Shown one piece after another: positions 18,338 through 28,193 of a DNA stretch of 64,000 nucleotides. The notes under the pieces were generated by a model that did no database searches, had not been told where the DNA came from, and saw only the letters and a program-made list of their open reading frames with translations. The translations under genes were made by a program, and so were the position numbers. This DNA is from Pedobacter chinensis (lineage in GTDB: Bacteria; Bacteroidota; Bacteroidia; Sphingobacteriales; Sphingobacteriaceae). Position 1 is the first letter of the stretch; every line of letters begins with the position of its first letter. The stretch covers positions 62,001 to 126,000 of the forward strand of contig NZ_QPKV01000002.1 of NCBI RefSeq assembly GCF_003339865.1, written 5' to 3'.

Positions 18338-19690
18338 ATGGCCACAAAAGGTAAATTAGCTTCAAATCCATCAAAAAAGATTTTCGTTTTAGATACATCG
18401 GTAATTTTATATGATCACGATGCTATTAATAATTTTCATGAGCATGATGTTGCCATTCCGATTCAGGTTTTAGAAGAGCTGGACAATTTTAAAAGTGGCA
18501 ACGATACCCGTAATTTTGAGGCAAGAAGTTTTATCAGATTAATAGATCAAACATCAAAGCAGAAACTAATTAGTGATTGGGTTGCACTGAAAGCAGAAAA
18601 AGCAGGAATGTTCAGGGTTGTCTTCAACGAAAAACCTTTAAAGGTTGATGCAGAAGAAGTTTTTGGAAAAGGTAAAACTGACCATAAAATTTTAAATGCA
18701 GCTTTAAGTTTAAAAGAAGAAAATCCGGATAAGAAGGTTGTTTTGGTTTCGAAAGATATTTGCCTGCGACTAAAAGCCAAAGCACTTGATTTATTTGCTG
18801 AAGATTATGAAACAGGAAAAATCAAAAACGTTGACGAGCTTTATGCGGGCAAAACAGAACTAACAAACTTCTCAGAAGTTATTATTGATGAAGTTAAAAA
18901 AGGAAACATAATCAATACAACAAGCATTGATTTTCCCTTTAAAGATGGAAATCATTTTTATGTATTAAAGAATAAACGTAAAACTGCAAATGTGTTTTAT
19001 AATCACAATCTTAAAACCATTTCTTCTGTTTCTATCGATACTGTTTTTAAAATCAGACCAAAAAATATAGAGCAGGCTTTTGCCATTCATGCATTATTAG
19101 ATCCCGAAATCAAATTGGTAAGTATTCAGGGTAATGCCGGAACGGGCAAAACATTATTAGCCATTGCGAGCGCTTTAGAACAACGCAAAAATTTCAGGCA
19201 AATTTATGTAACCAGGCCCATTGTTTCTTTAAGTAATAAGGATATTGGCTTTTTACCTGGAGATGCAAAATCTAAAATTGACCCATTTATGGCTCCGATA
19301 TGGGATAATTTGCGCTTTATTAAAGAGCAGTTCATTGGCGATGATAAAATGTCGGAAAAGATTGATGAATTGATTACAACCGAAAAAATCGCCATTGCAC
19401 CTTTAGCTTTTATAAGGGGTAGAACTTTAACCAAAATTTTCTTCATCATTGATGAAGCTCAAAATCTAACACCTCACGAAGTGAAAACCATAATATCCAG
19501 AGCTGGCGAACATACCAAAATCGTTTTTACAGGCGATATTTACCAGATCGATACCCCTTATCTGGATTCAGAAAGTAATGGTTTATCTTACCTGATTGAA
19601 AATGCTAAAAATCATCCGCTTTACGCACACATTACGCTGCAAAAAGGAGAACGAAGTGAATTGGCTAATTTAGCCAATGAGCTGCTTTAA
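18338..19690 (+). CDS. PhoH family ATPase with N-terminal PIN domain (PhoH2-like)
   Basis: 450 aa. The N-terminal PIN ribonuclease domain (about 13-150) starts FVLDTSVILYDHDAI with the acidic metal residue D19 and includes IPIQVLEELDNFK and later acidic positions. The C-terminal PhoH ATPase domain (about 235-450) has Walker A GNAGTGKTLLA near 263-273 and Walker B FFIIDEAQNLT near 367-377, then an arginine-containing FTGDIYQIDTPYL block. PIN-PhoH proteins are RNA helicase/RNases in mycobacteria; an RNA-processing role is likely here. It meets the TetA-like gene tail to tail with a 4 bp overlap and has the RNA candidate upstream. Confidence 0.93.
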   Translation: MATKGKLASNPSKKIFVLDTSVILYDHDAINNFHEHDVAIPIQVLEELDNFKSGNDTRNFEARSFIRLIDQTSKQKLISDWVALKAEKAGMFRVVFNEKPLKVDAEEVFGKGKTDHKILNAALSLKEENPDKKVVLVSKDICLRLKAKALDLFAEDYETGKIKNVDELYAGKTELTNFSEVIIDEVKKGNIINTTSIDFPFKDGNHFYVLKNKRKTANVFYNHNLKTISSVSIDTVFKIRPKNIEQAFAIHALLDPEIKLVSIQGNAGTGKTLLAIASALEQRKNFRQIYVTRPIVSLSNKDIGFLPGDAKSKIDPFMAPIWDNLRFIKEQFIGDDKMSEKIDELITTEKIAIAPLAFIRGRTLTKIFFIIDEAQNLTPHEVKTIISRAGEHTKIVFTGDIYQIDTPYLDSESNGLSYLIENAKNHPLYAHITLQKGERSELANLANELL

Positions 19691-20898
19691 TGATATTTTT
19701 TTAGCGCCCTTATTGCAATGAATAATCCGATCAAGGTAAGCAATGCACTAACTATAAATGGTGCACCGGGAAAATATAATGGTGTTCCATCCTGAATAAA
19801 GTAAACGAAAATATGGCTGGCCAACCAAGGGCCAATAATAGCCGCCAAACTCTGCAAGCTTGTGGTGATTCCTTGAATTTCGCCTTGGGCATTCTCAGGT
19901 ACCTGATTTGAAATAATACTTTGCATGGCTGGTCCGCCAATTCCAGCCAAACAATACGGAATGATAAAAAGCATCATCATTAATCCACTGGAGGCAAAAG
20001 CAAAACAAACAAAACCGATCACATATAATGTTAATCCAAAATAAATGGCTTTTCGATTTCCGATTTTAGGAATGATGATTCTGATTAACCCTCCTTGTAC
20101 CACTGCAACCATTAAACCAACTACGCCAAGAGAGTAGCCAATCATTGTTGAATCCCATTGAAATTTTTCGATCACGTAATAAGACCAGTTGGATTGAACG
20201 GAATGACTGGCGATATATAATAACAGAAGTGTAGCCAGTAAACCTAAAATGGCTGGATATTTTGATGCATTTAGAAATGAACCTACAGGATTGGCTCTTT
20301 TCCAGGAAAAATCTCTTCTTTTTTCTTTTGATAAGGATTCAGGGAGGATGAAGTAGCCATAAAGCCAGTTTACCAGTGCTAAACCAGCCGATATCATAAA
20401 TGGAACGCGTAAGCCAAAAGTACTGAACAAGCCTCCAATAACAGGACCCAGAATAAAACCAACACCAAACGCTGCACCAACCATTCCAAAATTTTGTGCC
20501 TTCTTTTCAGGTTCAGAAATATCAGCAATATAAGCCATTGCTGTTGTAAAACTTGCTCCGGTTATTCCTGCTATAATCCTACCAATAAAGAGCCAGAAAA
20601 TAGAGGGAGCAAACGAAAGAAAGATATAATCTATACCCAAACCAAATAATGAGAAAAGAAGAATAGGCCTTCTGCCGTATTGATCACTTAAACCACCCAT
20701 AATAGGCGAGAAGATAAACTGTGCCAATGCAAAGGCAACCATTAAATAGCCACCATAATCTGCCGCTATGCTAACACTACCACCAGTAAATTCCTGAATC
20801 AATTTAGGTAAAACAGGAATAATAATTCCGAAACCTGTAAAATCAATCAGTAGCGTTACCATGATGAAGATCATGGCCGATTTTTTCTTTTTTGCCAT
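19687..20898 (-). CDS. TetA-like MFS exporter
   Basis: About 403 aa, twelve membrane helices, drug:H+ antiporter (DHA1) group. GGLSDQYGRRPILL is the motif A loop; the N-terminal LLIDFTGFGIIIPVLPKLI and GFILGPVIGGLF (motif C-like) are typical of TetA/class A-C tetracycline efflux relatives. Housekeeping relatives with this profile are widespread in Bacteroidetes, and resistance cannot be inferred. The frame extends to 20922, but MAKKKKSAM at 20898 is the better start as it begins just before helix 1. The hairpin array starts about 50 bp upstream of it. Confidence 0.87.
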   Translation of the reverse strand: MAKKKKSAMIFIMVTLLIDFTGFGIIIPVLPKLIQEFTGGSVSIAADYGGYLMVAFALAQFIFSPIMGGLSDQYGRRPILLFSLFGLGIDYIFLSFAPSIFWLFIGRIIAGITGASFTTAMAYIADISEPEKKAQNFGMVGAAFGVGFILGPVIGGLFSTFGLRVPFMISAGLALVNWLYGYFILPESLSKEKRRDFSWKRANPVGSFLNASKYPAILGLLATLLLLYIASHSVQSNWSYYVIEKFQWDSTMIGYSLGVVGLMVAVVQGGLIRIIIPKIGNRKAIYFGLTLYVIGFVCFAFASSGLMMMLFIIPYCLAGIGGPAMQSIISNQVPENAQGEIQGITTSLQSLAAIIGPWLASHIFVYFIQDGTPLYFPGAPFIVSALLTLIGLFIAIRALKKYH

Positions 20899-20950
20899 TA
20901 TAATATTGGGGTTATGAAGCAAAAATAGAATTTTACCGCAATTTAATTTT

Positions 20951-21530
20951 AAGAGTTGACAACTTAATAGCCACTGAAAAAGAAAGTTGTCAACTCTGGA
21001 ATAAAACTTAGTTTGTCTCAGAGTTTATAGATAAATAAGTTTCTGAATCAATTTTAAGAGTTGACAACTTAATAGCCATTGAAAAAGAAAGTTGTCAACT
21101 CTGGAATAAAATTTAGTTTATCTTAGAATTTTTATAGATAAATAAGTCCTGAATCAAATTTTAAGAGTTGACAACTTATAGCCATTGAAAAGGTAAGTTG
21201 TCAACTCTGGAATAAAACTTAGTTTGTCTCAGAGTTTATAGATAATAAGCCCTGAATTAATTTTAAGAGTTGACAACTTAATAGCCATTGAAAAAGAAAG
21301 TTGTCAACTCTGGAATAAAATTTAGTTTATCTTAGAATTTTTATAGATAAATAAATCCTGAATCAATTTTAAGAGTTGACAACTTAATAGCCACTGAAAA
21401 AGAAAGTTGTCAACTCTGGAATAAAACTTAGTTTGTCTCTGAGTTTATAGATAAATAAATCCTGAAATTTTAAGAGTTGACAACTTAATAGCCATTGAAA
21501 AAGAAAGTTGTCAACTCCGGAATAAAACCC
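20951..21530. repeat. Six-copy tandem hairpin array upstream of gyrA (family C)
   Basis: Units begin near 20951, 21056, 21163, 21265, 21371 and 21472, with a period of 100-107 bp. Each holds the inverted pair AGAGTTGACAACTT / AAGTTGTCAACTCT with a 17-18 base loop (TAGCCAYTGAAAA core); stems are identical in all units except a last-base change in unit 6. Each arm is itself a palindrome, AGTTGWCAACT. Linkers come in two versions that alternate: units 1, 3 and 5 have GTTTGTCTCWGAGTTTATAG, units 2 and 4 have a TTTATCTTAGAATTTTTATAG form. It fills most of the 900 bp between the divergent TetA-like gene and gyrA. Confidence 0.93.
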
Positions 21531-21728
21531 ACTTAAATCAGGCATGAGGTAAACCCTCAAAACTGCCAACGTTAGAATAAAAAATTAGGATAGACAAAGA
21601 ATAGTTGCAAATTGTATTTTTTATGAAAATGATTTAAACTAGGCTTCAATGAATTAAAAGCAAAGCAAGGTTTTAAAACCTATACCCAAAGCTCAAAACT
21701 TTTCCACAATGCCTTAATTCGGCATATT

Positions 21729-21763
21729 TTTGCTAAATTCGCAAGGTTATAATAATACCTTTT
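21729..21763 (+). promoter_or_regulatory. Candidate gyrA promoter
   Basis: TTTG at 21729-21732 and TACCTTTT at 21756-21763 are 23 bp apart, within the spacing reported for Bacteroidetes promoters (TTG, 17-23 bp, TAnnTTTG) with one mismatch. It would give a leader of about 30 nt before the gyrA ATG at 21799. Confidence 0.35.
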
Positions 21764-21798
21764 TTAAATATCGTTTTTGATAACGAGAATAATAATTT

Positions 21799-24387
21799 AT
21801 GGCAGAAGATTTAGAAAATCAGCAAAACGACAAAATCATTCAAATTAATATAGAAGAGCAGATGAAATCGGCCTACATTGACTATTCAATGTCGGTAATC
21901 GTATCAAGGGCTTTGCCTGATGTACGCGATGGATTGAAACCGGTTCACCGCCGTGTTTTATATGGCATGCTCGATTTAGGTGTAACCAGTAATAAACCGC
22001 ACAAAAAATCGGCCCGTATTGTAGGGGAGGTTTTGGGTAAGTATCACCCACATGGCGATGCATCAGTATATTTTACTATGGTGCGTATGGCTCAGGATTG
22101 GAGTTTACGGTACCCAATGGTAGATGGTCAGGGAAACTTTGGACACATTGATGGTGATTCTCCAGCGGCAATGCGTTATACAGAGGCACGTTTCTCTAAA
22201 ATTGCAGAAGAAATGCTTGCCGATATCAATAAAGATACGGTAGATTTTCAGTTAAACTTTGATGATACTTTGCAGGAACCCACGGTTTTACCGGCAAAAA
22301 TCCCTAATCTTTTAGTTAACGGATCATCGGGTATTGCGGTAGGTATGGCAACCAATATGGCTCCTCATAACTTAACAGAGGTTATTGATGGCGTGGTTAA
22401 CTATATCGACAACAGAGATATTACCATTGAAGAACTGATGAAGTTTGTAAAAGCTCCTGATTTTCCTACGGGCGGTATTATTTACGGTTATACAGGTGTT
22501 AAAGAAGCTTTTGAAACTGGCCGCGGACGTATTGTTATGCGTGCTAAAGCTGAAATTGAGAATATTAAAGACCGCGAAGTCATTATTGTAACCGAAATTC
22601 CCTACCAGGTAAATAAAGCACAAATGATTGAGCGCACTGCTGAATTGGTTGGCGAGAAAAAACTGGAAGGTATTTCAAACATTAAGGATGAGTCGAATAA
22701 AGATGGTATCCGTATTGTTTATGAAATTAAGCGCGATGCAAATGCATCTATCGTTTTAAACAACTTATATAAGTATACTGCCTTACAAACTTCTTTCAGT
22801 GTAAATAACATTGCATTGGTAAAAGGTCGTCCGCAAATGTTAAATCTTAAAGATTTGATCGTGCATTTTGTGGATCACAGACATGATGTAGTGGTTCGCC
22901 GTACTAAATATGAACTGGCAGAAGCTGAAAAAAGGGCGCATATTTTAGAAGGATATTTAATTGCTTTAGATCATTTAGATGAAGTTATTAAATTAATCCG
23001 TGCATCAGAAACTCCTGAAGAAGCTCGTGTAGGCTTAATGGAGAAATTTGGCCTGAGCGATCTTCAGGCTCGTGCAATTCTGGACATGACGCTTCGTCGC
23101 TTAACAGGACTAGAACGCGATAAGATTAAAGAAGAGTATGCTGAATTGATGAAAACAATTGAATATTTGAAATCTATCTTAGCAGATGAAGGTTTGCGAA
23201 TGAAGATTATCAAAGATGAATTAGAAGAAATCAAGCAAAAATTTGGCGATGAACGCAGAACAACAATTGTTCACTCAGCCGAAGATATGAGCATGGAAGA
23301 TTTCATCGATGATGAAGAAGTTGTGATTACCATTTCTCACGAAGGTTACGTAAAACGTACTCCGGCAACCGAATTCAGAGCGCAGGGTAGAGGTGGTAAA
23401 GGATCAAAAGGCAGTACTTCAAGAAATGAAGATTTTATTGAGCACATGCTTGTTGCCACAAATCACAACTACATGTTATTCTTTACCGAGGCCGGAAGGT
23501 GTTTCTGGCTGAGGGTTTATGAAATTCCGGAAGGTTCGCGTACAAGTAAAGGAAGAGCGATCCAGAATATCATCAATATTCCAAAAGAAGAAAAGATTAA
23601 GGCTTACATTAAAGTAAAAAATCTTAAAGATCAGGAGTATTTAGAGAACAATTTCATTATTATGTGTACTAAAAAAGGTACCATTAAAAAAACTTCTCTT
23701 GAGGCATACTCTCGTCCGCGTGTTAATGGTATTAATGCAATCAACATTAACGATGGTGATGTTTTATTGGAAGCTTGTTTAACCAATGGAGAAAGCGAAA
23801 TTGTAATGGCTTTACGCTCAGGAAGAGCTATTCGTTTCAATGAAAAAACTGTTCGTCCGATGGGTAGAACAGCTACCGGCGTACGTGGTGTTAGGCTTGC
23901 AAACGAGCAAGATGAAGTTGTTGGCATGATTGCTGTAAACAATCCTGAAGTTACGGTGTTAGTAGTATCTGAAAAAGGATATGGAAAACGCACTGATATT
24001 GAAGATTACCGTGTAACCAATCGTGGAGGTAAAGGTGTTAAAACTATTAACGTAACTGAAAAGACCGGACAATTAGTTTCCATTAAAGACGTTACTGATA
24101 GCGAAGATCTGATGATCATTAACCGTTCAGGAATTGTGATCAGAATTCCGGTTTCTGCTTTAAGGGTGATGGGGCGTGCAACACAGGGTGTTCGTTTAAT
24201 ATCATTAAAAGGAGATGATGAGATAGCATCGGTTACAAAGATTGATCACGAAGAGGAGGAAGAAACAGTTGATTTAGAAAGTGTGGTTGTTAAAGATGGG
24301 GAAGAAGTAGAGCCAGATACAACAGAAACTGATGAAACTGAAGAAGAAGAAACTGATTCGGATAATGAAACGGAAGAAGAAAATTAA
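21799..24387 (+). CDS. gyrA: DNA gyrase subunit A
   Basis: 862 aa. With GyrB it introduces negative supercoils using ATP. The winged-helix and tower region carries the catalytic tyrosine Y127 in [10 protein letters not shown]; the GyrA box is the [11 protein letters not shown] block that starts near residue 532, followed by the six-bladed C-terminal DNA-wrapping domain. A very acidic tail of about 45 residues (Glu/Asp/Thr-rich) closes the protein. In the quinolone region [17 protein letters not shown], the positions equal to E. coli Ser83 and Asp87 are A88 and F92. It is 25 bp upstream of the first TPR gene, so both are probably cotranscribed. Confidence 0.97.
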   Translation: MAEDLENQQNDKIIQINIEEQMKSAYIDYSMSVIVSRALPDVRDGLKPVHRRVLYGMLDLGVTSNKPHKKSARIVGEVLGKYHPHGDASVYFTMVRMAQDWSLRYPMVDGQGNFGHIDGDSPAAMRYTEARFSKIAEEMLADINKDTVDFQLNFDDTLQEPTVLPAKIPNLLVNGSSGIAVGMATNMAPHNLTEVIDGVVNYIDNRDITIEELMKFVKAPDFPTGGIIYGYTGVKEAFETGRGRIVMRAKAEIENIKDREVIIVTEIPYQVNKAQMIERTAELVGEKKLEGISNIKDESNKDGIRIVYEIKRDANASIVLNNLYKYTALQTSFSVNNIALVKGRPQMLNLKDLIVHFVDHRHDVVVRRTKYELAEAEKRAHILEGYLIALDHLDEVIKLIRASETPEEARVGLMEKFGLSDLQARAILDMTLRRLTGLERDKIKEEYAELMKTIEYLKSILADEGLRMKIIKDELEEIKQKFGDERRTTIVHSAEDMSMEDFIDDEEVVITISHEGYVKRTPATEFRAQGRGGKGSKGSTSRNEDFIEHMLVATNHNYMLFFTEAGRCFWLRVYEIPEGSRTSKGRAIQNIINIPKEEKIKAYIKVKNLKDQEYLENNFIIMCTKKGTIKKTSLEAYSRPRVNGINAININDGDVLLEACLTNGESEIVMALRSGRAIRFNEKTVRPMGRTATGVRGVRLANEQDEVVGMIAVNNPEVTVLVVSEKGYGKRTDIEDYRVTNRGGKGVKTINVTEKTGQLVSIKDVTDSEDLMIINRSGIVIRIPVSALRVMGRATQGVRLISLKGDDEIASVTKIDHEEEEETVDLESVVVKDGEEVEPDTTETDETEEEETDSDNETEEEN

Positions 24388-24412
24388 CTAAATTAAGATT
24401 AGAATAAAAATT

Positions 24413-25501
24413 ATGAAAAGAGTATTTCTAGGTATAATTTTAGCAGGAGCTGTAAGCTCTGCATTTGCTCAGAAAAGTGAAGTTAATGAGGCAAAAAAGT
24501 TATGGGGCATTTTTCAATTAACTTCTCAAAATGCTTCAACGCCATTAGACAAGAAGCTAGAGTCAGTTAAGAATGGTTTAGCCCATACAGACAAAGCAAT
24601 TGCTGATGAGAAGTCTAAAGTAATGCCTGATGCATGGTCATACCGTGCTTTATTCGCATCATCGGCGGCCATTTTAGATACGGTTAATGTTGCTAATGCC
24701 GACGCTAATTTGAAAATTGCTCAGGATGCAATAACTGAAGCCAAAAAGTTAGATACCAAAGGAGCAGAAAAGGATAATATTGCCTTGGCAGAAACCAATA
24801 TAGCCAACGCTGTTAGAAACGCTGGTGTAGTAGCTTACAATAAACAGGATTATAAAACTGCCTATGCAAAATTTGTTCAGGCAACAGTGATTAACCCTAC
24901 AGATACTGCTATGTATCTAAATGCCGGTATTGCTGCCCGAAATATTGAAGATTATCCTGCAACCGTTCAACAATTTAAAAAAGTAATTTCTTTGAATTCT
25001 CCTCAATCACAAGAATTATACAATGAGTTGGTTGATATTACTTTAAGAAAGCAAAAAGATACTACTGCTGCATTAGAATTAATTAAAGAGGCAGTAGCTA
25101 AATATCCTGATAATGCCGATTTGATCAAAACTGAAACTCAAATCTATATTGACAGGGGAGATGCTGCAAAATCAGAGCAAATGTTGAATGCATTAGCTAC
25201 AAAAGAACCAACAAATCCAAATTATCAGGTATTATTGGGTAATATCTACTTTTCGCAAGCATTAAAATTGCAAAATGATAGAAATAAAATTGACTCAAAA
25301 AAAGTAAAAGAATTTAATGAGGTAACCACTAAAATGAATGGATTGTTAGATAAATCCTTACCTTATTATAAAAAAGCATTGGAAATTGATCCAAAAAATG
25401 CTGGTGCTTTAGAAACATTAAAAACCATTTATGCCTTCAGAAACGATACTAAAAACTATGAAGACATTAAGAAACGTTTAGATGCTTTGCCAAAGCAATA
25501 A
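24413..25501 (+). CDS. Secreted TPR-repeat protein, gyrA-linked (paralogue 1)
   Basis: 362 aa with a signal peptide (residues 1-19, cut near SAFAQ-K). The mature part is helical repeats; clear TPR-like units include NAGVVAYNKQDYKTAYAKFV near 142-161, LNAGIAARNIEDYPATVQQF, and later DADLIK- and LGNIYF-type helices. Probably a periplasmic or envelope scaffold; no catalytic domain is seen. It lies 25 bp after gyrA and is followed by a strong terminator, so gyrA and this gene form one unit. The next gene is a paralogue with the same layout. Confidence 0.8.
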   Translation: MKRVFLGIILAGAVSSAFAQKSEVNEAKKLWGIFQLTSQNASTPLDKKLESVKNGLAHTDKAIADEKSKVMPDAWSYRALFASSAAILDTVNVANADANLKIAQDAITEAKKLDTKGAEKDNIALAETNIANAVRNAGVVAYNKQDYKTAYAKFVQATVINPTDTAMYLNAGIAARNIEDYPATVQQFKKVISLNSPQSQELYNELVDITLRKQKDTTAALELIKEAVAKYPDNADLIKTETQIYIDRGDAAKSEQMLNALATKEPTNPNYQVLLGNIYFSQALKLQNDRNKIDSKKVKEFNEVTTKMNGLLDKSLPYYKKALEIDPKNAGALETLKTIYAFRNDTKNYEDIKKRLDALPKQ

Positions 25502-25512
25502 TATTTGTTAGT

Positions 25513-25555
25513 GCTAAAAAAGAGTCTTGATTTTATCAAGACTCTTTTTTTTTGT
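25513..25555 (+). terminator. Rho-independent terminator after gyrA-TPR
   Basis: AAAAGAGTCTTGAT pairs with ATCAAGACTCTTTT-type sequence across a short loop, ending in a run of at least nine T. It separates the gyrA unit from the second TPR gene. Confidence 0.9.
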
Positions 25556-25612
25556 TTATTTTTACAGCATTAGCAATACATTTTACCAATTATCATACAA
25601 ATATTATCATTT

Positions 25613-26758
25613 ATGCAAATCGGTTCCAGGTTATTATTATCCTTCTTGATTTTATGTTCATTTAATGCACTGGCTCAAAAAAGTCAAATATTAATTGCCA
25701 GAAATGCAGTAGGCAAACTACAAGCTGCCATTGCGAACAAGGATGATGAAAAGAAACAGCTGGCTATTATTGCTGAGGGATTAAAATCAATTGAATCTGC
25801 AGAAAAAGACAATAAGACTAAGAATTGGGCAGAAACCTGGTCAATAAAATCTTATCTCACATCATTTGCATCATTAATTGATACTGATAAAGGAAATGCT
25901 GATAAATTTTATGATGCCGCTGTTGCGGCTGTAAAACAGGCCAGAAGTTTAGATAAATATGAAGACAATTCAGGTTTGATCAAAGCTTCTCATCATAATA
26001 TCCTCATTAAAAAGCAGGATAAAGGAAATGCATCATATTTTAACAATGATTTTCGTGAAGCTTATACAGACCTGAAAGAAGTTAGCGACAGCTTTCCAAC
26101 TGATAGTACTTTAGCATTAAATACGGCCATTTGCGCGCTAAATATCCAAAATTACGATGAAGCTATTCATTATTTTAACAGAGCCAAAGATAACGGAATT
26201 CGCAATGCTGGCATGTTTCAAAAACTGGCTCAATTATATGTTGCGAAATACGATAATGAAGCTGCTATTAAAACATTAGAAGATGGTTTGCTAAAGAATC
26301 CTTTTCAGCGTAATTTAACGAATGATTATATTAATCTTTTATTAGATACAGAAAACTATACAAGGGCTGCATCTTTAATAGAAGGCAATTTAAAAGTAGA
26401 AAGAGGAAATAAACTGTTGTATTTTTTGTATGGATATCTACAACAAGTAAATGGAAATAACTCTACAGCGATTTTGGCTTATGATAATGCTTTAAGCACA
26501 GATCAAAATTATTTTGACGCTTTATATCAACTAGGTTTGGCTTATATAAATAGTGCCAATGAAGTGATCAGAAAAAATGAAGCTGATAAATTAACAAATT
26601 ATAATAATTTGATTAACAGAGCTCAGTTTGCTTTGCAACGCGCTAATGAAATCAATCCAAACGATAAAAAAACTGTTCAGTTACTAATCGAGATCTACAC
26701 CCGAAAACAAGCAACAGATAAAGTTCTCGAGCTCAATCGCAGATTACAGGAATTATAG
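25613..26758 (+). CDS. Secreted TPR-repeat protein (paralogue 2)
   Basis: 381 aa with a signal peptide (about 1-21, ending NALAQ-K). Same plan as the preceding gene: an N-terminal helical pair with an AETWSIKSYL segment matching the paralogue's DAWSYRALF, then NDFREAYTDLK, LNTAICALNIQNYDEAIHYF, LAQLYVAKYDNEAAIKTLE and LYQLGLAYINSANEVI TPR units. Sequence identity between the two is low, so the duplication is old. A strong terminator lies upstream, so it needs its own promoter. Binding partner unknown. Confidence 0.78.
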   Translation: MQIGSRLLLSFLILCSFNALAQKSQILIARNAVGKLQAAIANKDDEKKQLAIIAEGLKSIESAEKDNKTKNWAETWSIKSYLTSFASLIDTDKGNADKFYDAAVAAVKQARSLDKYEDNSGLIKASHHNILIKKQDKGNASYFNNDFREAYTDLKEVSDSFPTDSTLALNTAICALNIQNYDEAIHYFNRAKDNGIRNAGMFQKLAQLYVAKYDNEAAIKTLEDGLLKNPFQRNLTNDYINLLLDTENYTRAASLIEGNLKVERGNKLLYFLYGYLQQVNGNNSTAILAYDNALSTDQNYFDALYQLGLAYINSANEVIRKNEADKLTNYNNLINRAQFALQRANEINPNDKKTVQLLIEIYTRKQATDKVLELNRRLQEL

Positions 26759-26815
26759 GAAAAGGTAAACAAGCATAATATATATTTATTCGAATAAATT
26801 TAACCAAGCATTAAA

Positions 26816-27265
26816 ATGAAAAAATTATTATTTAGTTTTCTGGCCTTGTTTTGTTCGGTTTATGTTATGGCCCAAAATCAGGGCACATATTTGGTAAACT
26901 ATAATGACAGTGCTTATGCAAAGGCCTATGTCTACAAGAAAAAAACATCTGGTTATCTAATTTATTTAGATGTTAATAGTGGAAAACCTAGCTATAACAT
27001 GGGAGGCGGCATGTTCAACGTTAATTATGATCGGGTAAACGGCTTTTGTAAAATTGACACTGTTCAAAATTTTTTATATAAGTTCCGTTTTAAAGGCAAT
27101 ACTTTGACTACTAAATTGCAATATGGTGATTTAGGTTGGGGTAATGGCGTTAGTCCTAACTTTACTGCAAAAAGGCTAACCCGTAAAAACCCATTGTATT
27201 TTAATTCCGTTGGTACGGGAGAGAAAGTTTATTTTCGTAATGTTTCAAATAACGGGAGTTTCTAA
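26816..27265 (+). CDS. Secreted protein of unknown function
   Basis: 149 aa. A clear signal peptide (1-19, ending YVMAQ-N) is followed by a beta-rich, glycine- and aromatic-containing domain with no motif I recognise. A single Cys (in NGFCKIDTVQ) and many Tyr/Asn residues suggest a small soluble envelope or exported protein. It follows the second TPR gene by 57 bp and could share its transcript. Function unknown. Confidence 0.6.
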   Translation: MKKLLFSFLALFCSVYVMAQNQGTYLVNYNDSAYAKAYVYKKKTSGYLIYLDVNSGKPSYNMGGGMFNVNYDRVNGFCKIDTVQNFLYKFRFKGNTLTTKLQYGDLGWGNGVSPNFTAKRLTRKNPLYFNSVGTGEKVYFRNVSNNGSF

Positions 27266-27494
27266 GCAAAACTTTGATTTTTTTAGGAAGGCAAACTGTA
27301 CCATCAGAATAGTCAAGGTTGATTGGTTAAATACCACGTAAAATAAAGTAATATATTGTTCCACTGTCTTGAGGGGATAAGCACCTATTAACTTAACATA
27401 ATGTTAATTATAGGACAAATATAATAATATAATTAGTCAGATAAAAGTTATTAAATTTTCTAATCAATTAGCTTTTTCAGTTGTTAAAGAATAT

Positions 27495-28193
27495 ATGTAT
27501 GATCATTTCTCTTTTGAAGATGCAACTGCTTTACAAAATCAACTAGCAAAACAATTAAAATTTCAACATCTCCAGGGAATTTCTACAATAGCTGGCGCAG
27601 ATATATCCTTTAACAAAAACAGCACAACAATGTATGCTGGAATTGTAATATTGAATTATCCTGAGATGGTTTTAAAAGCATTTGCATTAGAAACCTTTGA
27701 AACAAATTTCCCTTACAAGCCAGGATATTTGGGTTTCAAAGAAGTTCCTGCGCTTTTGAAAACCTGGAGTTTAATTTCAGAAAAACCTGATGTTCTCGTA
27801 TTAGACGGAAATGGAATATTGCATCCCCGTCGAATGGGTGTCGCATCACATTTTGGAATTTTAGCTGATCAACCGACTATTGGTTGTGCTAAAAGTATGC
27901 TTTACGGAGAAAATCATGTTCCTGAAAATGTAAAGTTCGCTAAAACTGAAATCAAAAGTTATGGAGAAACATTGGGCTTTGCTATGAGAACCAAAATGAA
28001 TTGCAGTCCAATTTATGTTTCAGCAGGACATTTAATTACACAAGAACAAAGTCTCGAAATAATTAAAAAATGTGTTGGAAATTACCGGATACCCGAGCCA
28101 ACCAGAATTGCTCATGAAATGGTAAACAATTTCAGAATCGGAAAATTAAAATCAGGATATCATTTAATTAACCAGCCCTTAACCTTATTTTAA
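27495..28193 (+). CDS. nfi: Endonuclease V (deoxyinosine 3' endonuclease)
   Basis: 232 aa, normal length. Nicks DNA (and in some species RNA) one base 3' of deoxyinosine, starting repair of deaminated adenine. Catalytic acidic residues are visible: D36 in IAGADISF, E83 in YLGFKEVPAL and D104 in VLVLDGNGILHPRRMG; the base-pocket block PTIGCAKSMLYG follows. The gene meets hemF tail to tail with a 4 bp overlap. A 230 bp AT-rich gap with no clear element precedes it. Confidence 0.94.
   Translation: MYDHFSFEDATALQNQLAKQLKFQHLQGISTIAGADISFNKNSTTMYAGIVILNYPEMVLKAFALETFETNFPYKPGYLGFKEVPALLKTWSLISEKPDVLVLDGNGILHPRRMGVASHFGILADQPTIGCAKSMLYGENHVPENVKFAKTEIKSYGETLGFAMRTKMNCSPIYVSAGHLITQEQSLEIIKKCVGNYRIPEPTRIAHEMVNNFRIGKLKSGYHLINQPLTLF

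Noticed and set aside
17997..18398. Minus-strand frames across the RNA candidate
   Set aside because: They oppose the terminator and promoter direction and show no family features.
19687..20898. Tetracycline resistance
   Set aside because: TetA-like housekeeping exporters are common; no regulator or mobile context supports resistance.
20951..21530. Possible CRISPR array
   Set aside because: Linkers are similar among units, repeats are long palindromes and no cas genes are in the window.
21384..21569. Minus-strand frame inside the gyrA hairpin array
   Set aside because: Product of the repeat sequence, no homology recognised.
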